NCBI GenBank assembly: GCA_030490835.1
Contig: CM059971.1
Coordinates: 22,933,817 to 22,997,816, forward strand
From: Annona cherimola
Taxonomy: Eukaryota > Streptophyta > Magnoliopsida > Magnoliales > Annonaceae
Reading direction: 5' to 3'
Length of the DNA: 64,000 bases
The position numbers and the translations under genes are program-made. The notes below the pieces were generated by a model that saw nothing but the letters and a program-made list of their open reading frames with translations, did no database searches and had not been told where the DNA came from. This document shows, piece by piece, positions 11,200 through 22,189 of the stretch. Position 1 is the stretch's first letter. Each line of letters begins with the position of its first letter.

Positions 11200-14140
11200 A
11201 TGGCATCTCGAAAATCCATTGTGTGTCTCCTGTTCTTGGTGCTAACAGTTGCATCATCAGCATCTGAAGAAGAAGCCAAAGCTCTTCTGGTCTGGAAAGC
11301 TACTCTCTCGCCAAAGCATGTCCTCCATTCATGGTCTAAGCTACCTACTGTCAATGCTTCTTCCTCCGTCCAAGCCCAAAAACCATGCAGTTGGACTGGA
11401 ATCATATGCAACAATGCTGGACATGTGGTGAAATTAAATCTGTCCAACTATAACCTGCAAGGTACACTTCAGAGCCTCAATTTCTCTTCCTTTCACAATC
11501 TTGTCCACTTGGATGTGAGCCAAAATTCATTTCATGGAAACATTCCAACCCAGATAAGTATTCTCTCCAAACTCACTTTGCTTGACCTATCCGCTAATAA
11601 TTTCTCTGGATCTATTCCTCAAACATTAGGAAACTTGAGCCACTTATCCACTCTCTATCTCCACACTAATCAGTTATCCGGTCAAGTACCCCCTGAACTT
11701 GGAAAGCTTGCTAATTTAATTGATCTTGAATTAAGCCATAACAATTTAACTGGATCTATTCCCCCAATACTTGGAAACTTGAGCCACTTATCTACTCTCT
11801 ATCTCCACACTAATCAGTTGTCCGGTCAAGTCCCCCCTGAACTTGGAAAGCTTGCTCATTTAACCGATCTTGGATTAAGCACTAACAGTTTAACCGGATC
11901 TATTCCCCCAACATTTGGAAACTTGAGCCGCTTATCTGTTCTCATTCTCCACACAAATCATTTGTCCGGTATGGTACCTCCAGAACTTGAAAATTTGAGT
12001 CGTTTGACTATGCTTGAGATTGGCAATAATAGATTTTTTGGCACATTGCCTAACATATGCCGAGGCAGATCACTGTCAGCCCTTACCGTGCATGACAACC
12101 AATTTTCAGGGCCCATTCCAGAAGGCTTCAGAAATTGTACCACACTAATAAGAGTTCGTCTTGAACACAATCAGCTCACTGGAGACATAACTCAAGCTTT
12201 TGGAGCATATCCTCATTTGAATTATGTTGATATGAGTTACAATAGATTATATGGTGAGCTTCCTCCTAGTTTGGGGGCATGCCTGAGCCTCCAAAAGCTC
12301 AGCTTCTCCCACAATAATATCTCTGGACAAATTCCATTAGAAATTGGGCAGTTGAGTCAGTTAGAAATGCTCGACCTTTCCTTCAATCAAATTCAAGGAG
12401 AAATTCCTAAAAGCCTGAGCAGGTTGTCCAAGCTCTATAATTTGACTTTGAAAGATAACCATCTGCATGGTTTGGTGTCGCCAGAGATTGGAAAGCTTTC
12501 TGAGTTGCGATTTCTCGATTTATCAAAGAACAAGTTGAGTGGACCCATACCTCTACAATTGGGTGACTGCTCCAAACTACAATCTTTGAGCTTGAGTGAG
12601 AATTATTTCAATGGAAGCATTCCTTTTGAGATTGGCAATCTATATTACCTTTCAGACGCATTGGACCTCAGCAACAATAAGCTCTCAGGGGAAATACCAC
12701 AACAGCTTAGCAAATTACATGAGCTTGGAAAGCTAAATCTCTCTCATAATCATCTCAAGGGTTCTATCCCATCTTCCTTTGAAGATATGTTCAGCTTATT
12801 ATCCATTGATTTCTCTTACAATGATTTGGAGGGCCCACTTCCCAATGGAAAAGCCTTCCGACAAGCTTCATTGGAGGCATTTGCTAAAAATAAAAATTTA
12901 TGCGGTGCAGTAAAAGGTATGAAACCTTGTAATTCATCTGTGCGACATGCTCACGTTGGAAAGAAACGTGCCCAATTTCTGGTCATTGTCATCACAAGTA
13001 CGGTCTCAGCAGCACTAGTACTTGCAGTATCAGTGATGTATTTCATTATTCATCCAAGTTTGAGAAACACAGATGTAAGAAAGGCAGAAGAGAGAGGCAC
13101 AGTTATGTTTGCGGTATGGAATTTTGATGGTAAGATAGTGTATGAGGATATCGTTAGAGTAACAAAGGATTTTGATGACAAATACTGCATCGGAGAGGGA
13201 GGTTATGGGAAAGTTTACAAAGCAAGTCTACAAAATGGCCAAGTAGTAGCTGTGAAGAGACTTCATAAGTCGGAAGAGGGCCAATTGGAAGATGAAAGGA
13301 GCTACAGAAGAGAGATAGAATCATTAACAGAGATCAGACACCGCAACATTGTAAAGCTTTTTGGGTTTTGTGCACACCCACAATGTTCATTCCTGGTTTA
13401 TGAGTACATGGAAAGGGGAAGCTTGTGTAACATTCTAGGTTGTGATAAAAGTGCTATAGAACTAGATTGGGGGAAGAGGATGAACATTATCAAAGGAGTA
13501 GCACATGGCGTATCGTACATGCACCATAGTCATTCCCCACCCATTGTTCATCGAGACTTAACAAGCAACAACATTTTATTGGATCTAGAATTGGAGGCCA
13601 ATATTTCAGATTTTGGAACTGCTCGACTTTTAAAGCCCGATTCTTCCAATTGGACCACACTTGCTGGAACCTCCGGATACGTAGCTCCAGGTATACACAT
13701 CCTAGCTCCCTCTACTATGTTCTGGAAGATAATCAGTTCATTAATCTTACTATGTACATATATTTGCAGAACTTGCTTACACAATGCGGGTGACCGAGAA
13801 ATGCGACGTGTATAGCTTCGGGGTTTTGGCTCTAGAAGTGATGATGGGAAGGCATCCTGGGGATCTCATCATGCAAGTGATATTTGGAGCATCTTCAGGC
13901 AGCCAAGGCATACGACTGATGGATGTATTGGACCCGCGCCTCCCTCTTCCAGTATCTGCTCAGGACATGAAGGATATGACATGTGTGGCCGTGTTTGCAC
14001 TTGCATGCTTGCGGGCTGTTCCAGAAGACCGGCCCACCATGGCTGATATTTCTCGGAAGCTTTCTTCTAGCTACAATGTTACCATTCATGAGTCTTTCCA
14101 CAACATTACATTGAATCAACTTTTGGATCTTCAGGCGTAA
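11200..14140 (+). CDS. LRR receptor-like serine/threonine kinase, MIK2-like (two exons, 953 residues)
   Basis: Join 11200-13690 with 13770-14140. Single-pass plasma-membrane receptor with a cytoplasmic Ser/Thr kinase. Residues 1-22 form a signal peptide, followed by an LRR N-terminal cap ([14 protein letters not shown], then CSWTGIIC) and about 20 leucine-rich repeats. The membrane helix is near 593-617. The kinase has a glycine loop [10 protein letters not shown] (~664), VAVK with K686, HRD with D786 (an RD kinase), DFG with D804, and GYVAPE split by the intron. It ends with the VPEDRPTM motif and a normal-length C-terminus. Sequence style matches the At4g08850/MIK2 group (subfamily XIIb); MIK2 in Arabidopsis perceives SCOOP peptides, but the ligand here is unknown. 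LRR units 4-9 include a 144-bp tandem duplication. Start chosen for signal peptide, leader and TATA spacing. No lesion seen. Confidence 0.94.
11629..12060 (+). repeat. three tandem 144-bp LRR-pair units in the receptor ectodomain
   Basis: GGAAACTTGAGCC begins at 11629, 11773 and 11917, exactly 144 bases (48 residues, two LRRs) apart. Units one and two are nearly identical; unit three is more diverged. This is recent internal growth of the ligand-binding solenoid. Confidence 0.9.
13691..13769 (+). other. intron of the receptor kinase gene (79 bp)
   Basis: Begins GTATAC and ends TTTGCAG. Splicing joins CCA-G to AA-CTT and restores GYVAPELAYTM in the activation segment; unspliced reading stops at 13813-13815. 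The splice position in the APE codon and the phase (after base 1) suit this family. Confidence 0.95.
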
Positions 14141-14787
14141 AAGCTAATGCTCAAGTGGTCATTTTAAACTCCTGCAAACCTAATTAGGATGCATTTTCTA
14201 CTCTTTTGTGTGTATATCGCATTCCTTTTACAAGTCTTTGTAATTAAGCATCTGGATTTTGGTGTACATAAACTACGTATATACAACATCATGGCCTATT
14301 TCTTTATATAATTCTAGTAGCTTTATATGCAGTTATTTCTGATATATGTTAATGCCCTAGTCATTGGTCGTTAGGAATATTGCAGGGCTTACTACTCTGC
14401 ACATCACATACTTATACACCGTAATTCAGAAATACAACACACATGCTGGATATGTGATAAATACTGTCAATTGACTTTCATCTAGCTCAAGGGGTAAATT
14501 GGGTTTAAAAAGACTAAATTTTGATTAAACTTAATTTTTAACTTGAAATTATGAAAATCTAAGCCCAACGGTGACCAAAACTGGCTTAAGCATTTCTTTA
14601 CAATCCTTATATGTAATTAATTTGATATTGTGTATCATATATGGGCACCAATTTTCATGCGCACGACCTCACTTTTTATTTAAAATTCTTTTTCTAAATC
14701 TCAGGCGGCGTATGTTTACTCCAAAAAATTTTCAATCTAAAACCATTTACTCTTCACAACCACCTTATTTTTTAAATTATTTCTCCA
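14141..14787 (+). other. 3' flank of the receptor gene, no further gene
   Basis: Contains the presumed 3' untranslated region (AT-rich, no textbook polyadenylation signal identified) and unremarkable DNA. 14707-14787 faintly resembles the head of the PIF-like MITE seen at 20162-20452, suggesting a truncated copy. Confidence 0.5.
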
Positions 14788-15537
14788 CTTCCAAAGCATG
14801 TCCTCCATTCATGGTCTAAGCTACCTACTGCCAATGCTTCTTCCACTATCTATAACATCTCATATCGATTAGGATGAAGGAGGGAGCCTGGGCTATAACT
14901 GGAGGTCGTTAGTAACTCTGTCGAGACACCTTTTGGGGTACATTCAAGGTACTTAGAAGGGCAAAACCGTTCGAGCTAAGGCCTAAAGGGAACAATACCT
15001 GCGATAGTTGGGCCAGAGTGTTACAAATGGTATTAGAGTAGACTCCTGATATCCTGTTGGTGTGTCTAGCGGAAACTCATCCAGCGAGGACGTTAGAGCC
15101 CCAAGGGACGTGAATATAACATCTCTCATCGGTTAGGATGAAGGAGGGAGCTTGAAGTATAAGTGGAGACCGCTGGTAACTCTGTCGAAGCGCCTTTTGG
15201 GGTACGTTCAGGGTACCCAGAAGGACAAAACCATGTGGGATAAGGCCCAGAGCGGACAATACCCGCAACAGTTGGGCCAGGGTGTTACACTATCCAAGCC
15301 CAAAAACCATGCAATTAGACTAGAATCAGATGCGACAATGTTGAACATATGGTGAAATTAAATCTGTCCAACTATAACCTGCAAGGTACACTTCGTAGCC
15401 TCAATTTTGCTTCCTTTCCCAATCTTGTCCAATTCGATGTGAGCCTAAATTCATTTCATGGAACCATTATAACCCAAATAAGTACCCTCTCCAAACTTAC
15501 TTTGCTTGATCTATCCTCTAATAACTTCGTTGGATTC
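14788..15537 (+). pseudogene. 5' fragment of a second LRR receptor kinase gene, split by a TRIM
   Basis: 14790-14845 matches 11310-11365 of the intact gene, and 15292-15536 continues the match through about 11600 (N-terminal cap and first LRRs, including [11 protein letters not shown]). Only about 300 bases of homologous coding DNA remain. Signal peptide, remaining LRRs, membrane helix and kinase are absent. The fragment ends abruptly inside an LRR where the ~510-bp repeat begins (TTCCAAATTATATTAA). Substitutions and the TRIM destroy the frame. It shows that a tandem receptor duplicate once lay here. Confidence 0.9.
14851..15289 (+). mobile_element. TRIM (terminal-repeat retrotransposon in miniature), 439 bp
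   Basis: Two 175-bp direct repeats (14851-15025 and 15115-15289) begin TATAACATCTC and end GTGTTACA. They flank an 89-bp interior starting ATGGTATTAGAGT, a decayed Met-tRNA primer site. The flanks CTATC (14846-14850 and 15290-15294) are a perfect 5-bp target duplication. There is no coding capacity, so it moved with enzymes from another element. The 5S-like motif of Cassandra TRIMs was not seen. The repeats differ at roughly one base in ten, so the insertion is not recent. Confidence 0.93.
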
Positions 15538-18500
15538 CAAATTATATTAATTTCTCAACTAAACATGACATCTTTAACATGTTAAGTGGTTTTCATTTCA
15601 TAAAATCACCTTTGTTTCAACTTTAAAGTCTATTGGGAATGATGCGAGTTGGGTGGTTGTGGGGTAGGCTGGATTCATTTATGTAGTAATCTAATAAAAT
15701 TATAATGAAGGAGAGACGATGCTCCAAGTAGGATTTGGGAAAGCTAAACTGCGACCCTAGTAGGCTATGCTTGAGTTCATATATTATGCCCTACTTGTGT
15801 ATAGAATTTTAGTACAATCTAATTGATGTCGCCGTCTTGTGGAATATTGTCATTATTAGTTGTTGTGATAAGATTCACCTAGCTTGACGAGTCAAGATAC
15901 GTGTGCAGTTGGCCTTATTACAGTTTGGATGTTTCCAATTGGAAATGGGCTCCTCATCGATGATGTTTTATCATGTGTTTTAAAATTATTCGTTTTATCA
16001 TGTGATTGAAATCCATATTTGAGATTCCAAATTATATTAATTTCTCAAGTAAATATGACATCTTTAACATGTTAAGTGGTTTTAATTTCGTAAAATCACC
16101 TTTGTTTCAACTTTAAGGTCTGTTGGAAATAATCCAAGTTGGGTGGTTGCAGAAGTAGGTTGGATTCATTTATGCGGTACTTTACCTCGATTATATTGTA
16201 CCCCACTTTTTATTACATTAGGGGAGGAGGGACGATACTCGTAGTCGGATTTAGGACGTTGCTATGCAAGCTAAAGTACAATGCCAATGGGCTTAGCCCG
16301 AGTTTACATGTTATGCCCTACTTGTGTATAGCCTTTTAGTACAGTCTAATCGATGTCGCCATTTTGTGGAATGTCATAGTTATTAGTTGTTGCGAATTGA
16401 CCCACCTAGCTTGACTAATCAAAATATGTGTACAGTTGGCCTCATAATAGTTTGGATGTTGCAATGGGCTCCACATCGATGTTATTTTATCATGTGTTTT
16501 AAGATCATTTGTTTTATCATGGGATCGAAATTCATAGTTGGGATTCCAAATTATATTAATTTCTCAACTAAATATGACATCTTTAACACGTTAAGTAGTT
16601 TTAATTTAATAAAATCACCTTTATTACAACTTTAAGGTTTATTCGTAATAATGCAAGTTGGGTGGTTGAGGGGTATGTTGGATTCATTTATGCAATACTC
16701 TACCTAGGTTGTGTTGTATCCTACTCTTTTATTACATTGGGGCATGAGAGACAATGTTTCTAGTAAGATTTGGGACATTGGTATGCAAGATAAAGCGTGA
16801 CACCAGTGGGCTATGCCCGAGTTTACATATTTCGCCGAACTTGTGCATAGACTTTTAGTATAGTCTAATCAATGTCACCATCCTATGGAATTTCATAATT
16901 ATTAGTTGTTGCGATGTGACCCACCTAGCTTGACTAATCAAGATATGTGTGCAGTTGGCCTCATAATAGTTCGGATGTTGTCAATTGCAAGTGGGCTCCA
17001 CATTAATGTTATTTGATCATGTGTTTTAAAATCATTTGTTTTATCATGCGACCAAAATCCATATTTGGAATTATAAATTATATCTCAACTAAATATGACA
17101 TCTTTAACATGTAAGTAGTTTTAATTTAATAAAAGCACCTTTATTACAACTTTAAGGTCTATTCAAAATATTGCAAGTTGGGTGGTTACAGGGTAGGTTG
17201 GATTCATTTATGCAGTACTCTACCTAAGTTGTGTTGTACCCTACTCTCTTATTACATCGGGGGAGGAGAGATGATGCTTCTAGTAAAATTTGGGACATTA
17301 GTACGCAAGATAAAGTATGACACTAGCGGTCTATGCCCAAGTTCATGTATTACACCCAACTTGTGTATAGGCTTTTAGTACGGTTGTGACGATATGACCC
17401 ATTTAACTTGACTAATCAAGATATGTGTGCAATTCGCATCATAATAGTTTGGATGTTGCCAATTGCAAATGGGCTCCACATAGATGTTATATTATCATGA
17501 ATCTTAAGATAATTTGATTTATCTTATGACCGAAATCCATATTTGGGATTCCAAATTATATTAATTTCTTAACTAAATATGACATCTTTAACATGTTAAG
17601 TGATTTTAATTTAATAAGATCACCTTTATTACAAATTTAAGGTCTATTAGCAATAATGCAAGTTGGGTGGTTGAGAGATTGGTTGGATTCATTTATGTAG
17701 TCTCTACCTAGGTTATGTTGTACCCTACTCTGTTATTATATTGGAGGAGGATGCTTCTAATAAGTTTTGGGACATTGGTATGCAAGATAAAGTGTAACAC
17801 CAGCGCTCTATGCCCAATTTCACATATTACACCCAACTTGTGTATAGACTTTTAGTACACTCTAATCAATGTTGCCATCCTTTGGAATATTGTAATTATT
17901 AGTTGTTGCGATATGACCCATTTAACTTAACTAATAAAGATATGTGTGCAATTGGCCGCATAATACTTTTGGATGTTGCCAATTGCAAATGGGCTCCACA
18001 TCGATGTTATTTTATCATGTGTTTTAAAATTATTTGTTTTATCTTAGGACCGAAATCTATATTTAAGATTCCAAATTATATTAATTTCTCAACTTAATAT
18101 GACATCTTTAACATTTTAAGTGATTTTAATTTAATAAAATCAACTTTATTACAACTTTAAGGCCTATTCGTAATAATACAAGTTGGGTGGTTGCGGGGTA
18201 GGTTGGATTTATTTATGCGGTACTCTACCCACATTATGTTGTACACCACTTTTTTATTACATTGGGGGAGGTGAGACGATGCTCCTAATAGAATTTGGGA
18301 TGCTATTATGCAAGTTAAAGTGTGTTATCAATGGGCTATGCCTGAGTTCACATATTACTTCTTGCTTGTGTATAGATGTTTGGTATAGTCTAATCGATAA
18401 CGTCATCCGGAGGAATATTTTAATTGTTAGTTGTTGCCATAACACCCTCCTAGCTTGACTAATCAAGATATGTATACAGTTGGCCTTATCCTAGTTTGGA

Positions 18501-18589
18501 TGTTGCCAATTGTAAATGGGCTTGTTTTATTATGCGTTTTAAGATAATTTGTTTTATTAGGTGACCGAAAATCATTTTTACCATAATTT
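15538..18589 (+). repeat. tandem array A of the ~510-bp unit (about six units)
   Basis: Unit starts, marked by AAGTTGGGTGGTTG, are near 15645, 16136, 16655, 17175, 17660 and 18180, giving lengths 485-520. Each unit contains the purine run GGGGGAGGAGAGACGATGCT and the landmarks TTGGCCTCAT and GATTCCAAATTATATTAA. It is colinear with 57317-59995 at an offset of about 41.7 kb. Recurrent short open frames occur but are not preserved in every unit. Confidence 0.92.
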
Positions 18590-18978
18590 TTGGTGGGATG
18601 TAAATGTGTATAATCCAATGTATGTTATGAAAAATGTTTTGGAATTTTCAGATAGAGCTCAGAAACATTTTGATTTTAAAGAAACCAATTGTATTAATTA
18701 AATAAATAATTCTAAGCATAAGAGATGAGTTGAATTTTGATTTCTTCATAACATACCACTTATTTTGTGATAGCAATGTCATAATAAGGCCATTGTCCGT
18801 TTCACCATAGCATATTAAAACTATTTAGTTAATTGTCCATGTTGTATGGTGTAATCGGATCAAATTCTAAGGATACATTGAACACTAACCTTAATCCTAC
18901 TTTAATTATTTTATTAATTTCCCTGCTAGCTCTTTTCTTTTAACCTCTTTTCATATTATTCATAAAAAAATGAAAGAG

Positions 18979-18980
<2 letters not shown>

Positions 18981-19018
<38 letters not shown>
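18981..19018. repeat. (AT)n microsatellite
   Basis: An uninterrupted AT run of about 37 bases. Paralogues at 28.35 and 39.05 kb have only a short ATATATA tract, so the expansion is specific to this copy. Confidence 0.97.
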
Positions 19019-19019
<1 letters not shown>

Positions 19020-19075
19020 GATAGTAGAAAATTTAGTGTGCTTCTCTTAATGGCTTCAAACATCATTTTCCATCA

Positions 19076-19314
19076 CCACTGAGGTCGTGCCTCAGTGGTG
19101 CAGGACATGGCCTCACAAGTAGGTGGTCCTGGGTTCAAATCTCCCTAAAAGCATTTCTAAAGTGGTGGCGTTGCAAGTCTCCTCAAGTTTGTGAGAGCTG
19201 TCCACCGATGGGAAAGTTTAGAAGTAGTAGATAATTATTAGTAAATTATAAGAATATCTCAGAATTTAATTGTAATACCAGTTGAGATTGTAATGTTTCA
19301 ATACTCATAAAAAA
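19076..19314 (+). mobile_element. tRNA-derived SINE (family A), 239 bp
   Basis: The head has an A-box-like GCCTCAGTGGTGCAGGAC and a B box GGGTTCAAATCTCCC, as in Pol III promoters of tRNA-derived SINEs. It ends in an A run. The 18 bases AAACATCATTTTCCATCA flank it at 19058-19075 and 19315-19332, a target duplication of the length made by LINE-type integration; part of the A overlap is ambiguous with the tail. The unoccupied site is kept at about 23030, 34800 and 39095. The first bases (CCACTGAGG...CCTCAGTGG) form a short hairpin. Confidence 0.92.
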
Positions 19315-19579
19315 AAACATCATTTTCCATCATACTCCACGAAAGGAACGCAGCTTGATTAGAATTAAATGCATGGAATGAAAGTAGTCAATCCATTAAA
19401 TCAACGAGTACATGGAGTGTGGAAAAATGATGATATAGCGTGGTTGCTTATGGATTTGAGGGGCCCAGCTAATTAAACTCGATACGGTCGAGCACTGTGG
19501 AATCTACTCCAACTTTGTCCACAAGATAAAACTGACTTATCGGTTAGGAATGGAATTGGAGAAGATAAAAGAAGTATTG

Positions 19580-19846
19580 TTTTTTTACTGGTATGTTTTA
19601 CATTTATCTCAGTTAATATTACAATCAGAGTTAATATTATAATCAATCTTTTATACATTCTTACAAATTTCTAATATGAAAACACGGTGCTCTACCTCTT
19701 AACTTAAGAAACTCATAAGCTCCCACCCAATAGAGACCCTCATAGTATCGAGGGAATATAAAGATTCCACCCCAAGGGGTTCCACCACTGACCCATAGCC
19801 TTTTTGTTGTAGTTATTACCACTAGCTCATAAGGCTGGTGGCGACG
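19580..19846 (-). mobile_element. tRNA-derived SINE (family B), copy 1
   Basis: Read on the minus strand: an A-box-like GAGCTAGTGGTAA, then a degenerate B box about 37 bases on, a ~180-base body and an A tail (the T run at 19580). It lies between AGAAGTATTG and GACGAATG. Related sites at 31015, 41615 and 50130 lack the insert. The right flank here runs straight into the segment-start block, unlike other copies. Confidence 0.75.
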
Positions 19847-20161
19847 AATGAGATAAGATGAGATAAAATTTGTTATTTTTAGTAAAATTTGTTACATTTT
19901 CCAATGCTTTTTTCTTCCTTTTTAATGTTCAACAACATCTTCTTATCCCACTTTTTCAAGCCTTATCACATTTAAATCCATTGAATCATTCTAAATAGGC
20001 CCAAATAAAATTCGTAAATGTTTTTTTTATTAAAATACATCATTATCATAGTAAAAAACTTGACAGGTTTTGAAACAATATTCAAACTTAAAAGTGTTAT
20101 CCCATTGGACATATTAATTATATGATATTAGAAATTATAAATACGTTAGTTTTGCTACTCA

Positions 20162-20452
20162 AGGGGGTTTTTGGTAAACACAAAAATTGTTCCAATCAAA
20201 ACTTTTTAATCTAAAACTTTTCAATCTCTACAACTAACTCATTTTTTTTATTATTTTTTAACATTTTCTATACAAATACCCTACTTTTCAATTATTTCTA
20301 TACAACTACTCATACGACTAACCTATATATTTTAACTTTATTCTATTCACTTCTCATTATTATCTCTATCATATCACATTATTTTCTACCAATTCAAAAC
20401 CTTTACACTAACAATTTTTCGTCAAAAGTTTTACTGCTTACCAAACACACGC
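20162..20452 (-). mobile_element. PIF/Harbinger-like (Tourist) MITE, 291 bp
   Basis: Imperfect terminal inverted repeats (AGGGGGTTTTTGGTAA and, reversed, GCGTGTGTTTGGTAA) and flanks TCA/TTA that fit a decayed 3-bp TTA duplication. Copies of this site at 9015, 45110, 51380 and 61905 lack the insert. It is the same family as 49539-49828, in the opposite orientation. Confidence 0.82.
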
Positions 20453-20867
20453 TTAATTAAAAGCATATATTTGACAATGCACTTATAAAGCATTTTAAAT
20501 AGTAACCGAACCTAATTATGGTTGTTCTAAAACATAGTTCATCTCAACATGTATTTTTAGAATTACCATGCAATATATTATTATATTTTATTTATATTAT
20601 ACTTGCCAGCATATATATATTTAAATCATTAATTTCAACAATGATTCTGAATTTTTGGTAATTTGGATTAATTATTTTTGTTTTGGGATTGACTTATTGG
20701 GTTTATGTTACATTTAGCCAAGTGAAACCATTCAAAACTTGGTTGTGTGGGTGGATGAAGGGTCAACCCAAGTTGAGAGAGTTATACTCTGCAAGTTTGG
20801 TGGCTGTAGGATAGGTTGGGTTCATTTATGCAGAACTCTACCCAGATTACATTATACCCTACTTTTT

Positions 20868-21219
20868 GGGTAAATTGACAACCCATATAGTTTAACCATA
20901 ATTACAGATATACCAATATAGTTTAAAAAATTGCAAATTACGAGAAACATACCCATATCATTATAACGGTGATAGTGCGCCATTAGGAGTGGATCTATTT
21001 ACAAAGGTTTGCGAACTAAGTGGATATATTTGCAGAAACTAAATATATCCTCTTAATTTTTGAAATTGCAAATGTACTTCTCCATGATAGTGCAATGACT
21101 GCGCTGTAATTGTATTTGCAATTATGGTCAAACTATATGACGATAATTTTTAATTTCTAAAACTATGAGGGTATGTTTATAATTATTATCAAACTAAGTT
21201 GGTGTATTTGCAAAACACC
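20868..21219 (+). mobile_element. Mutator-like MITE, 352 bp
   Basis: A perfect 9-bp duplication CTACTTTTT at 20859-20867 and 21220-21228. The ends (GGGTAAATTG..., and GGTGTTTTGCAAATAC reversed) and about 100 subterminal bases are mutually inverted, including TATAGTTTAACCATAATT. Non-coding. The insert is missing from the equivalent place at 46450 and 63335. Confidence 0.88.
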
Positions 21220-21575
21220 CTACTTTTTTAATTACATAGGAAAGGAGAGGATGCTCCTAAACCCCAAGTAGGATTTGGGACATTGTGTGCAGACTAAAGT
21301 GTGACAGCAACTATGCTCAATTCACAGATTACCTTACTTGTGGATAGACCATTGGTAACAGTTTGATCAATGCCGGCATCCTGTAGAATAATATAATTAC
21401 TAATTGTTGCTATAAGATCCACTTGACTAATTAAAATATGTGTAAAGTTGTCCTCATCCTAGGTAGGATGTTGCCAATTGCCAATGGGCCCCACATTAAT
21501 GATGTTTTATCGTGTGTTTTATGATCACTTGTTTTATCGTGTGGCCAGAAATCATTTTTACTGTAATCTTGGGTG

Positions 21576-22054
21576 GGGGAATTCATATTTTTAACCCTCT
21601 AACTTTACGTATTTGCATTTTGAACTCAAAAGTTTGCATATTAGTATTTTAGACTCTATGAAATTTAGTTCTTTGCATTTTAGACCCTTGATGCTAACAG
21701 TGCTAGAAAAACCTACTTAAAAGCAAGTAAAATACTCAAAATGCCTTTTGTGTTTTAAATCATTTGAAGTCTAGTTTAAATTCATAACCCTCAAGGTACT
21801 TATGGCAGTTAAAAATGCTATTAAAATTTTAGTTTGCATATTAGCATTTTAATCCTTTGGAGTTTAGTTAAAAATGCAAAGGGTATTTTAGACATTTTAT
21901 TAGATTTTATTGACATTTTTAACACTATTAGGAGTGAAGGTTTAAAATGCAAAGAATCAAACTTCACAAATTTTAAAAAATGCTAATATGCAAATCTCAA
22001 AGTTTAAAATATAAATACACAAAGTTAGAAGGTTTAAAAGGCAAAATTTCCCTT
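21576..22054 (+). mobile_element. Mutator-like MITE with ~120-bp inverted ends, 479 bp
   Basis: GGGGAATTCAT...TTTGCATTTTGAAC at the left is repeated inverted at the right end (AATTTCCC). Flanks TCTTGGGTG and TCTTGGGTT (21567-21575, 22055-22063) fit a 9-bp duplication with one change. The unoccupied site is seen at 46790 and 63675. Confidence 0.85.
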
Positions 22055-22189
22055 TCTTGGGTTGTAAAATGTGTGTAATCAATGTATGTTATGAAAAATG
22101 CTTAGATCTCCTAGTAGATGCAATACAATATGATAATACTCTATACAATTGTTTATCTATTTAGGATTAGCGCACTAGACAAATTTAAA

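Larger units (their letters stand above)
18590..19579 (+). repeat. receptor-promoter-like block without gene
   Basis: Aligns with 9985-10970 upstream of the intact kinase (for example TTCTCTTAATGGCTTCAAAC and CTCTTTTCTTTTAACCTC). No receptor coding sequence follows; a SINE and other repeat DNA do. It is interrupted by an AT microsatellite and a SINE. Confidence 0.8.

Noticed and set aside
11200..13815. An 871-residue receptor ending after exon 1
   Set aside because: The last residues translate the intron; splicing 13691-13769 restores the kinase and gives a normal 953-residue product.
13784..14140. A separate small gene starting at ATG 13784
   Set aside because: It is in phase with exon 1 after splicing and encodes the kinase C-lobe.
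14851..15289. Possible CRISPR-like or tandem repeat of 175 bases
   Set aside because: Two copies only, with a primer site, terminal LTR features and a 5-bp target duplication; a TRIM explains it.
14851..15289. Cassandra TRIM
   Set aside because: The LTRs lack a recognisable 5S rRNA-like region with its internal Pol III promoter.
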